Shown piece after piece: positions 18,065 to 27,062 of a stretch of 64,000 bases of DNA. The notes under the pieces are model-generated. The model made no database searches and was not told where the DNA came from. It was given only the letters and a program-made list of their open reading frames with translations. The DNA comes from Bacillota bacterium (GTDB taxonomy: Bacteria; Bacillota; Clostridia; Christensenellales; UMGS416). Every line of letters starts with the position of its first letter. Positions within the stretch are counted from its first letter, which is position 1. The stretch is from contig JAEEJN010000078.1 of assembly GCA_016281935.1 (NCBI GenBank), positions 81,059 to 145,058 of the forward strand. The letters are read 5' to 3'. The translations under genes were made by a program, and so were the position numbers.

Positions 18065-19450
18065 TTACGGAGACTTCACGTCATAAGCTACGATATAGAC
18101 CTTGACTTCTCTCCGCCGGCCCCAGTTGATGCATTCCTTCGTCGTATTCATGAACACGTCCAGCATCATGGGTTTCGTATAGCGGAATCCGCCCGTATCT
18201 TCTGAAATTGCATACCCGTAACCGGTGATATAGAGCAGCGTATGATATGGAATCGTCTGAGGCGCAACGGCGACCGTACCGGGATTCTCTCTGGTCCTGC
18301 TCCATCTCGGCCATGTCCCTGTAGCGGTTTTTCTTCCTGTATGCGTATAGGCCGTCACTTCCATGGACATGGTATCCAGGTATTCGGAAGGCGCCCCCGG
18401 CACCTTCAGATCCGACGGATCAATCTTGACATGGGTATCCGGAGCCTTGGTCTTGGTCGGCTGCTGGCCTCCCGGGGCAGGTGTCACCGATGCAGGTTTT
18501 TTGGTATTGGAAGGCTTCGCCGTTGCTTTGGCCGTCGGTTTCGGTGTCGGTCTGGGCGTTGGAGTGGGTTTCGGCCTCGTTCCCCTGAGGACGATCTTGT
18601 CCACCGGTTCCTGCACGACTTCTTCCTTGATCGATACACGGCTGACTTCTTCACCGTCACGGTATGTCACAAGGAGCGTACGCTCAATCACCCCGTTCAC
18701 GCCTTTCTGATACACGACAGACTGGCCGACATAATAATCCGATGAGTCCCGGGTCTCTGTCTTATAATCCATCCGGAGCCGCACGACCTGTTCCTTCTGG
18801 GTCACATGGACGAACTCCACTGTCGAGGAAGCATAAAGCTCCGTATCCGGAGCGGGTTCCACACTGTCGATATCCGATACGGTCAAACCGGCCTTCTCCA
18901 AAGCCTGAGCTACGGTCATGCCCGGCGCTCCGACTGCTTTGTGGATTCCGTCGTCTGCGTTGATCGTTACGGTTATGCTCCGGGTGATGGAAATGACCGC
19001 ATGATCTTCGGGCAGTACAGAATCGAGATCCGGCGTTACGATGTCCGAGGACGCAAGGTCGATCTCGGCAGCAGCCAGGACTTCGGATACTGTGAGATCT
19101 TCTGCCATGATCTCAAGTTCCCGCCCCCGGTCCAGGATACGGACGGGGTAGCTTTTGGCACCGCTGCTGCGCAGAAAATACGCAAGACCTGCCGCTGCAA
19201 GAAGAACGACCGCCACGGAGACCACAGCACCGATCCTTTTGCGCATACGCATGCTTTTTTGGGAATAGCGAAGCACACGGCCGCGGCCTTCCGCCTTCCG
19301 TGTGCTCTCTGCCCGGTTCTCCGGAATCTCGGCCCCGGATTCGTGCAGACCGTCTGTCTGTTCGCCTTCAGCCTGTTCTCCGGCCGGACGCAAGACTTGC
19401 TCCCGATGCGGCTGCGCGGAAACTCTTTTCCGCGGATCCTGTCTTCGCAA
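18065..19450 (-). CDS. DUF348/G5/3D domain cell-wall protein, YabE-like
   Basis: TM segment, DUF348 repeats, G5 domain, Pro/Thr/Lys linker, C-terminal 3D domain (MEVTAYTHTG...GYGYAISEDTGG...LDVFMNTTKECINWGRRREVKVYIV); adjacent to rsmA as in Firmicutes. Confidence 0.88.
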   Translation of the reverse strand: MRRQDPRKRVSAQPHREQVLRPAGEQAEGEQTDGLHESGAEIPENRAESTRKAEGRGRVLRYSQKSMRMRKRIGAVVSVAVVLLAAAGLAYFLRSSGAKSYPVRILDRGRELEIMAEDLTVSEVLAAAEIDLASSDIVTPDLDSVLPEDHAVISITRSITVTINADDGIHKAVGAPGMTVAQALEKAGLTVSDIDSVEPAPDTELYASSTVEFVHVTQKEQVVRLRMDYKTETRDSSDYYVGQSVVYQKGVNGVIERTLLVTYRDGEEVSRVSIKEEVVQEPVDKIVLRGTRPKPTPTPRPTPKPTAKATAKPSNTKKPASVTPAPGGQQPTKTKAPDTHVKIDPSDLKVPGAPSEYLDTMSMEVTAYTHTGRKTATGTWPRWSRTRENPGTVAVAPQTIPYHTLLYITGYGYAISEDTGGFRYTKPMMLDVFMNTTKECINWGRRREVKVYIVAYDVKSP

Positions 19451-19585
19451 TGCTTCCTCCGTTGGTCTCTGTACTGCGGATCAAATCGGTATCATCGTAG
19501 TACAAAACGTCATGAATGTCAAATAATGGCACTTTATGGCCTTTTTTTCAGCATAAAACTGCTGTTTTGAGCAAATTTCTCTGAT

Positions 19586-19614
19586 TTGCAGAGCGTCGGA
19601 CTAAAGTGTATAAT
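19586..19614 (+). promoter_or_regulatory. SigA-type promoter for PBP
   Basis: TTGCAG - 17 nt - TATAAT. Confidence 0.65.
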
Positions 19615-19644
19615 ACTGTTATACTATCCATTCAAGGAAACATG

Positions 19645-21825
19645 ATGAAAAAAGCCGTCCGCTGGATCGCAATGCTGCTGATCCTCGCCGTACTGCTCCC
19701 CTTCGGAGCCTGTGCCAAACCCGCCGCGTCCATAGATCCCGCCGGCGTTTTTTTGGGATACATCGAAAGAGCCGAATATGCCCGTATTTACTCTCTGCTG
19801 GATCCCCTGTCGAAAGCGTCTGTGAGCCTGGCCGAAGTATCAGACCGCTATAACAGCGTGTATGACGCAATCGGAGTCACTTCGATCGATGGTGAGATAC
19901 TGCAGAGAGAGGAAATCTCTCCGACAAGGCAGAGGGTCTATATGGGCCTGAACATCAGCTCTTCCAAAATGGCAGATCTTCTGCAGGTCGGCATTACGCT
20001 GGACATGATCTACGTGGATAATCAGTGGTATCTGGAATGGACTCCGTCCATGATCCTGTCCGGTCTGGAAGAAGGCGGACGTGTCTCATTCATCACGCTG
20101 ACGCCCAACCGCGGAGAGATCTTCGATGCGGGCGGCAATCTGCTCGCAACGAACAGTCACGCCGTTTCCGTATATGTCCAGACAGAAGAGGTCCAGGATC
20201 TGGACACGCTGATCCGGATCGCCGCCCCTATCCTCAAACTGACCGAGTCCAGCATACGGCAGAAGGTCCTTCGCGGCATGGGGCTTCTGAAAGACGAGAC
20301 GGAGGAGGCGGATGCGGAACCCACTGCGACACCCGCTGCAGTCTCTCCGACCGACACTGCCGCGCCGGCTGAAGAACCCGAAGTCCAAAAGCGCTCCATT
20401 GTGCTGAAAGCCTTCCCTGAAGACGGACTCACGGAAGAAGAGATCACGGCCCTGACAGAAGTCCCCGGTCTCAAGATCGATACGGGATACCTTACGACCA
20501 TTCGAAGCTATCCCTACGGAAGTCTGGCGGCCCATCTGATCGGCTATACGGGATACATCACGCAGGAAGATCTGGATAAGCCAGAATATGCAGGACTTTC
20601 CACAGACACGATCCTGGGAAAATCGGGTCTGGAACGGGCATTCGACGAAAAACTGAGAGGTTCTCAGGGATATGAACTTGCACTGTACAACGCCGACGGT
20701 GAGAAAACTCAGATCCTTGCGACTCAGCCCGCACAGGACGGGGAAGACCTGTGGCTGACGATCGACCTGGGTTCCCAGGAACTTGCAGAAGCGCTCCTGT
20801 ATCAGCATCTCGGGAAAGAGATGAGCGGAACCATCGTGGTTCTGGATTATGAAACAGGCAAACTGATCGCCGCCGCATCATTCCCGACCTATGACCTGAA
20901 CCTGTTCTCCTTCGCTCTGAGCGCGGAAGATTCGGAGTATCTGTACAGCGAAAAAAGCAGATCCCCCATGTTCAACCGCATCACCCAGGGCCTGTATCCC
21001 CCCGGTTCCGTAGTCAAGCCCTTTGTCGGCGGCCAGGGACTCGATACGAATGCGATCACAGTGGATTTCGCCTTCAATCAGATCTCCATCAATGACAACG
21101 CATGGCATCCCAACGACTCAAGATGGGTCTATCCGGATATCCGGCGCGTGCAGAGGACTCCTGATCCGATGAATCTGAGAAATGCGCTTGTTTATTCAGA
21201 CAACATCTTCTTTGCATACGTCGCGCTGACGATGGGTGAAGACAATTACCGTGCGCTGATGAGCCGCATGCATTTCGGAGAAGCCCTTCCTTTTGATCTT
21301 CCGACGGCAAGCTCACGCATTTCCAACGAATCAAGATTTGGTTCCATGAAACTCCTGGCCGACTCCGGCTACGGACAGGGCGAAATGGTCATCACGCCTC
21401 TTCAGATGGCGACTATCTTTTCCTCCCTCGCGAATCAGGGCAACGCACTGCAGCCTTATCTCGTCGGCTCCCGTCGAGTGGTATCCGGACACAGCTATCT
21501 GACGGTGGAGGAAGCTGAAACGAAAACCTATATCCACAATGTGCTTTCGGAAGAAACCCTTCAGATACTGGGCCCGAACCTCAGATCAGTCATCCGCCGT
21601 GCTTCTCCTGAACTGTATGATCTTGACCTGGGCATCGCAGGCAAAACCGGTACAGCTCAGACCGGTGCCGCCAATGAACAGGAGATCGCCTGGCTCATCT
21701 GCTACAACACGACGGGTTCCAAAAAGCGCCTGGTATGCGTGACGCTGGAGACTCCGGCCAACGAAGGATCGTTCCGTTATCAGCTGGCCATCCCCTTCTT
21801 CCAGGAGATCGTCGGAGGTACATGA
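19645..21825 (+). CDS. Class B penicillin-binding protein (MecA-like N-terminal region)
   Basis: Lipobox-like LLPFGAC, dimerisation domain, catalytic SVVK (PPGSVVKPF), SDN, KTG (AGKTGTAQT). Confidence 0.9.
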   Translation: MKKAVRWIAMLLILAVLLPFGACAKPAASIDPAGVFLGYIERAEYARIYSLLDPLSKASVSLAEVSDRYNSVYDAIGVTSIDGEILQREEISPTRQRVYMGLNISSSKMADLLQVGITLDMIYVDNQWYLEWTPSMILSGLEEGGRVSFITLTPNRGEIFDAGGNLLATNSHAVSVYVQTEEVQDLDTLIRIAAPILKLTESSIRQKVLRGMGLLKDETEEADAEPTATPAAVSPTDTAAPAEEPEVQKRSIVLKAFPEDGLTEEEITALTEVPGLKIDTGYLTTIRSYPYGSLAAHLIGYTGYITQEDLDKPEYAGLSTDTILGKSGLERAFDEKLRGSQGYELALYNADGEKTQILATQPAQDGEDLWLTIDLGSQELAEALLYQHLGKEMSGTIVVLDYETGKLIAAASFPTYDLNLFSFALSAEDSEYLYSEKSRSPMFNRITQGLYPPGSVVKPFVGGQGLDTNAITVDFAFNQISINDNAWHPNDSRWVYPDIRRVQRTPDPMNLRNALVYSDNIFFAYVALTMGEDNYRALMSRMHFGEALPFDLPTASSRISNESRFGSMKLLADSGYGQGEMVITPLQMATIFSSLANQGNALQPYLVGSRRVVSGHSYLTVEEAETKTYIHNVLSEETLQILGPNLRSVIRRASPELYDLDLGIAGKTGTAQTGAANEQEIAWLICYNTTGSKKRLVCVTLETPANEGSFRYQLAIPFFQEIVGGT

Positions 21826-21848
21826 GTCTCTCACAAACACATAAAACA

Positions 21849-21878
21849 AGAGTCTGGATTCCTGTTCCAGACTCTTTT
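21849..21878 (+). terminator. Rho-independent terminator
   Basis: agagtctgga...tccagactct followed by TTTT. Confidence 0.75.
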
Positions 21879-21892
21879 CTATGTGCATGTCT

Positions 21893-22225
21893 TCACTCTT
21901 CTGAGTCATCGTCCTCGAATCCACGCCAGAGCATCTCATTGATTTTTCTGTTCGCTTCTTCGCTTTCCTTTTTGGCCCTCCACTTATCGATTTCCATACG
22001 GATCGCGAGGATCTCATCCGCGACCTGTTCGATCTTTTTCGGTCTGGCCTGATTCAGATATCCGATCAGCCGATCCATTGCCCGAGGGCTTCCGAGCATC
22101 TCTGCCGCAGCCTCTCCCAAATCTCCGGGAAAACCGAGGTGTATGACAGCACGTATGAGCTGTGCCTTTTTTCTTCCCCATTCACCATTCCGTACAGGCA
22201 TTTTGATCCGGCCTCCGTTGTTCAC
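21893..22225 (-). CDS. Hypothetical protein (110 aa)
   Basis: ORF adjoining the EamA gene on the same strand (apparent GTG start at 22225; ATG at 22201 possible); no recognised domain. Confidence 0.6.
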   Translation of the reverse strand: MNNGGRIKMPVRNGEWGRKKAQLIRAVIHLGFPGDLGEAAAEMLGSPRAMDRLIGYLNQARPKKIEQVADEILAIRMEIDKWRAKKESEEANRKINEMLWRGFEDDDSEE

Positions 22226-23094
22226 TATAAAATCTCGCTGATCAGTGCTGTCGCAATGATCACAACCGCGCCTGCCCAGCCTTCCGGAGGAAGAGCCTCG
22301 TGAAGGAAGAAGACGGAACAGAGCACAGAAACAACGGGTTCAAGATACCCGAGAATCGCGACCGTCTGGACCGGCAGAGTCTTCATGCCGCTGAAATACA
22401 GGCAATATGCAAATCCTGTATGTACGACACCCAGGATGACGATGATGAGGATCGAGCGGCTGTCCAGCACATAGTCTTCCGCATGAAACCTCAGCAGGAC
22501 ATAAGGAAGGATGGTCAGCGCGGACACGAACAGCTGGATGACGGCTTTGTCCATAGCCGGCAGGCCCGAGATTTTACGGTTGCAGATAACGACCCCGACG
22601 AAACCCAGCGCCGCAGCAAGCCCCAGAAGAACCCCGACGATATCCGCCGTCTCACCCCGCAGCACGCCGGATATCAGGACGATCCCGGCGAGTGCCGCCG
22701 CGACACAGGGAAGTTTCCGCTTGTCCATAGGTTCTTTCAGAAGAACAGGCGCAACGACGACGACGATGACCGGCGCTAGATAATTGCACAGACTCGCTAT
22801 AGCGACCGTCGTACGAATATAGGCAGCAAAAAGAAAGATCCAGTTCAGTCCCAGGAAAACCCCCGAAAAGAGGAGCCATTTCAGGTTGTTTCGAATAGCT
22901 GTCCAATCCGGTCTGTGCCGGATGATCAGGCAGTAAAACCCGAGGAACAAAGAACCAAACAGGCCTCGGCAGAGAGCCGCCGCCTCACTTGGGATGTGTA
23001 CGTAGCGGAGAAGCATGCCGACCGTTCCGTATATCACGACAGCTGTAATGTATTTTCCTCGTTCGGCATTCAGATTCACAGCTTTGTTCTCCAT
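22225..23094 (-). CDS. EamA/DMT family transporter
   Basis: 10-TM pattern, two EamA repeats, GVVHTGFAYCLYFSGMKTLPVQTVAILGYLEPVVSVL. Confidence 0.9.
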   Translation of the reverse strand: MENKAVNLNAERGKYITAVVIYGTVGMLLRYVHIPSEAAALCRGLFGSLFLGFYCLIIRHRPDWTAIRNNLKWLLFSGVFLGLNWIFLFAAYIRTTVAIASLCNYLAPVIVVVVAPVLLKEPMDKRKLPCVAAALAGIVLISGVLRGETADIVGVLLGLAAALGFVGVVICNRKISGLPAMDKAVIQLFVSALTILPYVLLRFHAEDYVLDSRSILIIVILGVVHTGFAYCLYFSGMKTLPVQTVAILGYLEPVVSVLCSVFFLHEALPPEGWAGAVVIIATALISEIL

Positions 23095-23286
23095 TCCCGC
23101 GGTCCTTTCCCGAAATATCCAGAAAATAATATCACATTCGCCCTGACTGCGCTATCTTTTTTCGACTTTTCCCGACAGATGTCGCTTTTCCCTCTCCCCG
23201 TTTCTTCTGTTTTCATGCAGGAAAAACACTTCTTTCAAAGAATTATCAATAAGATTCAAATCCAATCCGCAAAAGGAGCATACAAT

Positions 23287-24054
23287 ATGGACACACTGAA
23301 GCTGACTTTTCTCGGTCAGGCAGGTACGGCACTTACGTACCGGGACCAGACTCTTGTAACGGATCCTCATCTGAGCACCTTCCTGGAAAGAGGCGCATCC
23401 GAATCGAATCCCTGGAAGCGTCTGTATCCGGCTCCCACAACACTGTCCGCTCTCAAACCGGACGGCATCCTTATTTCGCACAACCATGCGGATCATCTGG
23501 ATCCGTGGACGCTCAAGCCTTACTATGAGGACGGCGGCAAAGCCCCTCTCGTGGTACCGGCTCCCGAAGCCCGTCTGGCAGAATCATACTGTTCTACGAT
23601 CATACAGGCCCGTGCCGAACAGCCGCTCAAGATCGGTGACTTCTCCATCCTTCCCATCCCCTGCGCTCACACACAGCTTCATACGGACGGAGAAGGCCGA
23701 TTCCGCGAACTGTCCTATGTCATCCGCTGCGGTTCGATCTGCGTGTTCTTCGGCGGCGATCTGAGTCTTTACGACGGATTGCCCGAGCGTCTGGAGCGGA
23801 TCGATCCGGATATTATGATCCTTCCCGTCAACGGCGCAGACGAGGACCGAACCTCCCGGGGAATCATCGGCAATATCGATGAAGTAACCGCGGCGCGTCT
23901 GGCTCATCGCTGCAGAGCCGTTCTTCTCCCCATGCATCACGATCTGTACGCCATCAACGGCTGCAGCCCCGAAAGAATCCGTGCGGCTGCTTCGGAAGAA
24001 GGAGCGCGTCTCATGCTCCTGACGGCGATGCAGAGCGCTGTATACGAAAAATAA
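23287..24054 (+). CDS. MBL-fold metal-dependent hydrolase (UlaG-like)
   Basis: LKLTFLGQAGTALTYRDQTLVTDPHLS and ISHNHADHLD motif; start at 23287 with AAAGGAG RBS. Confidence 0.85.
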   Translation: MDTLKLTFLGQAGTALTYRDQTLVTDPHLSTFLERGASESNPWKRLYPAPTTLSALKPDGILISHNHADHLDPWTLKPYYEDGGKAPLVVPAPEARLAESYCSTIIQARAEQPLKIGDFSILPIPCAHTQLHTDGEGRFRELSYVIRCGSICVFFGGDLSLYDGLPERLERIDPDIMILPVNGADEDRTSRGIIGNIDEVTAARLAHRCRAVLLPMHHDLYAINGCSPERIRAAASEEGARLMLLTAMQSAVYEK

Positions 24055-24072
24055 TCAATCAGGAGGAACCCC

Positions 24073-24750
24073 ATGCGTTACGAAATCAAAGGCGATACCC
24101 TGCCCGTTGTCATCCTCTATCCCGAAGCGGGCGAATCCATCATCACCGAAGGCGGTGCCATGAGCTGGATGTCCCCGAACATGCAGATGCAGACTTCCGG
24201 CGGCGGCTTCGGCAAGATGCTTGGCCGTGCATTTTCCGGTGAAAGCCTGTTCCAGAACATCTATACCGCCCAGGGCGGTCCCGGAATGCTTGCATGTGCC
24301 TCCAGTTTTCCCGGTTCCATCCAGGCTTTCCAGATCACGCCCGGATCATCCATGATCTTCCAGAAATCCGCCTTCCTCTGCGCGGAAGCCGGGGTCACTC
24401 TGTCTGTCCATTTCCAGAAGCGTCTCGGTGCCGGCTTCTTCGGCGGCGAGGGATTCATCATGCAGAAAATCTCCGGACAGGGTCTGTGCTTCGCAGAGTT
24501 TGACGGCAGTGTCATGCAGTACCAGCTGCAGCCGGGACAGCAGATCATCGTGGATACCGGCAATCTCGCCGCGATGACGGAGTCCTGCAGCATGGACATC
24601 AAGACCGTTCCCGGCATCAAGAACGCCCTGTTCGGCGGAGAAGGACTGTTCAACACAGTTATCACCGGCCCCGGAACCGTATGGCTCCAGACCATGTCTG
24701 TCGCTTCACTGGCGGGCGTCATCTCAAAATATATCCCCAAGTCCAACTGA
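24073..24750 (+). CDS. TIGR00266/AIM24 family protein
   Basis: YPEAGESIITEGGAMSWMSPNMQMQTSGGGFGKMLGRAFSGESLFQNIYTA typical of the family; AGGAGG RBS. Confidence 0.88.
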   Translation: MRYEIKGDTLPVVILYPEAGESIITEGGAMSWMSPNMQMQTSGGGFGKMLGRAFSGESLFQNIYTAQGGPGMLACASSFPGSIQAFQITPGSSMIFQKSAFLCAEAGVTLSVHFQKRLGAGFFGGEGFIMQKISGQGLCFAEFDGSVMQYQLQPGQQIIVDTGNLAAMTESCSMDIKTVPGIKNALFGGEGLFNTVITGPGTVWLQTMSVASLAGVISKYIPKSN

Positions 24751-24760
24751 TGAGGAGCAT

Positions 24761-25468
24761 ATGAACAAGGAAGAGCTTCTGAAAGCCTATCCGTACAGGC
24801 TCGAGATCCATGCTCACACCAGTCCTGCAAGCCCATGCAGTGAGATTCCTCCCGAAGATGCCGTGCGCCGATATAAGGCGCTCGGCTTCGACGGGATTGC
24901 GATCACCAATCATTACAATCTGCTGATCTGGCCTGAAAAGCATGACAGGGACGAGACCATCCGGAAATGGTATGACGACTATCTCCGCGCAAAGGCCGAA
25001 GGCGATCGGACCGGCATGAAGGTCTATTTCGCCATGGAGATCCGTTTCTCGGAAAACGCCAACGATTATCTGGTGTACGGTATAGACCGCAGTTTCCTGG
25101 AAAATGCCTATTCTTTCCTGGACGGAGGGATCGATTCGTTTTATCGGGCCTGTAAAAACGACCGGAATTTCATCGTCCAGGCCCATCCTTTCCGCAACGG
25201 CATGGAAAGAGCGAATCCCGATTCACTGGACGGGATCGAAGTGTACAACATGCATCCCAATCATAACAGCCGTGTCGGCTTCGCGGAACAGTATGCCCGC
25301 AGCGTCGGGCTCCCGATCACCGGCGGTACGGATTTCCATCATCCTGGCCATGAGGGGATCTGCAGCATACGCACCCGGTCATTGCCCGAAGACGGTTTCG
25401 AGTTGGCTGATGTCCTGCGCAGCCAGGATTTCATATTCCAGGTCGGCGAAAGCCTGATTCTTTTCTAG
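24761..25468 (+). CDS. PHP domain metal-dependent phosphoesterase
   Basis: LEIHAHTSPASPCSEIPPEDAVRRYKALGFDGIAITNHYN and GGTDFHHPGH motifs. Confidence 0.88.
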   Translation: MNKEELLKAYPYRLEIHAHTSPASPCSEIPPEDAVRRYKALGFDGIAITNHYNLLIWPEKHDRDETIRKWYDDYLRAKAEGDRTGMKVYFAMEIRFSENANDYLVYGIDRSFLENAYSFLDGGIDSFYRACKNDRNFIVQAHPFRNGMERANPDSLDGIEVYNMHPNHNSRVGFAEQYARSVGLPITGGTDFHHPGHEGICSIRTRSLPEDGFELADVLRSQDFIFQVGESLILF

Positions 25469-25476
25469 GAGACGAC

Positions 25477-26559
25477 ATGGAACGATTTCAATATCATTTT
25501 GAACCTGAAAAAGGCTGGATGAACGATCCGAACGGACTCGTACAGTTTCGCGGACAGTATCATGCTTTTTTCCAGTATAATCCTCACGACACGAAGTGGG
25601 GTCCCATGCATTGGGGACACGCCGTAAGTTCAGACCTGCTCCACTGGGAAGAACTGCCCATCGCTCTGTATCCGGATCAGCCGTACGAAAACAACGGAGG
25701 CTGTTTTTCCGGAAGCGCCATCGTACACGAAGACAGGCTGTATCTGTTTTACACGTCAGTCGGCAAAGAGCTGGGACAGACCCAGTCTGTCGCAGTATCT
25801 GACGACGGTATCCACTTCGTCAAATACTCAGGCAATCCTGTGATCCGTTCATGCCCCGTCGACCTCGCTCCCGATTTCCGGGATCCCAAGGTCTTTCCGT
25901 GGAACGGAGAGTTCCGAATGGTCGTTGGTTCCGGTTCGAAAGGCACAGGCCGTGTCCTTCTGTTCGGTTCACGGGATCTGCTCCAATGGGAGTTTATCAG
26001 CATCCTGTATGAGAACGGTGAACTTGCTCCCGTTTTCGAGTGTCCGGATTTCTTCATGCTTGACGGCAAACCGGTTCTCATGTGTTCAAAGATCGGAGTG
26101 CGTGTCCGTTCGACCCTGTTTGTTCAGGGAAGCTTCGACGGCAGCAAGTTCACACCCGAAACCGTATTCCAGCCGGAATGGGGTCCTGAATTCTTCGCTC
26201 CCCAGACCTTTTCGTCGGATGACGGGAGACGGATCCTGATCGGATGGTTTTATGCCTGGGCAAAAGAACTTCCGGAAGGCGCGGTTTCCGCAGGTGCTCT
26301 GTCCATACCGAGAGAACTGTACTTCAATGAAAAGGGCAGCCTGTGCGGCCGTCCGGTCCGGGAAGCAGCATTTCTTCTGAAAGAAAACGATCCCGCTGTG
26401 GAACAGACTGCAGAAGGGATCGTGATCCACGGGCGGCCTGAAGGCGATTTTACTCTTCCCTGCGGGCCGATCCGGGATCTGAAGATCCTGCATGACGTCA
26501 AAGGCATCGAGGTCTTTGTGAACGGCGGTGAATGCTCCGCTTCTGCGTGGCTCCTATGA
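25477..26559 (+). CDS. Glycoside hydrolase family 32 (sucrose/fructan hydrolase), short form
   Basis: GWMNDPNGL, FRDPK, ECPDFF catalytic motifs. Confidence 0.92.
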   Translation: MERFQYHFEPEKGWMNDPNGLVQFRGQYHAFFQYNPHDTKWGPMHWGHAVSSDLLHWEELPIALYPDQPYENNGGCFSGSAIVHEDRLYLFYTSVGKELGQTQSVAVSDDGIHFVKYSGNPVIRSCPVDLAPDFRDPKVFPWNGEFRMVVGSGSKGTGRVLLFGSRDLLQWEFISILYENGELAPVFECPDFFMLDGKPVLMCSKIGVRVRSTLFVQGSFDGSKFTPETVFQPEWGPEFFAPQTFSSDDGRRILIGWFYAWAKELPEGAVSAGALSIPRELYFNEKGSLCGRPVREAAFLLKENDPAVEQTAEGIVIHGRPEGDFTLPCGPIRDLKILHDVKGIEVFVNGGECSASAWLL

Positions 26560-27062
26560 AAGCCCTGACGCATCCGTTCCCTCCTCTCTATGACGGACAG
26601 TCCCGCATCCTCATTCTCGGCTCCTTTCCGTCTGTCGCATCCCGCGCCGTGAATTTCTTCTACGGTCATCCCCGAAACCGCTTCTGGCCTTTGATTTCAG
26701 ACTGGGCCGGCGAACCCCTCCCCCGGGATACGGAAGGCCGGCGCGCTCTCGCGCTCTCTCAAGGCATTGCCCTGTGGGATTCCCTGGCATCCTGCGAGAT
26801 CGAAGGTTCTTCCGACGCCTCGGTTCGGAACGCCGTTCCCAATGATCTCACACCCATTCTGGAAGGCGCCCGGATCCGCGTGATCCTGTGCAACGGCACG
26901 CTGTCCAAGAACATTTATGACCGATTCATCCTGCCCCAGACCGGTATCCCCGCTTTGGGGCTTCCTTCTACCAGCCCGGCCAATGCAGCCTGGAGCCTGG
27001 AAAAGTTGAAAAGCGTTTGGTATCCCGCTCTGGATACCGGAAAGGTTGACCATGTATCCTGA
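26556..27062 (+). CDS. DNA-deoxyinosine / hypoxanthine glycosylase-like protein (UDG superfamily)
   Basis: LILGSFPSVASRAVNFFYGHPRNRFWPLI, ALWDSLASCEIEGSSDASVRNAVPND, GLPSTSPANA; ATG overlaps GH32 stop (ATGA). Confidence 0.85.
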   Translation: MKALTHPFPPLYDGQSRILILGSFPSVASRAVNFFYGHPRNRFWPLISDWAGEPLPRDTEGRRALALSQGIALWDSLASCEIEGSSDASVRNAVPNDLTPILEGARIRVILCNGTLSKNIYDRFILPQTGIPALGLPSTSPANAAWSLEKLKSVWYPALDTGKVDHVS

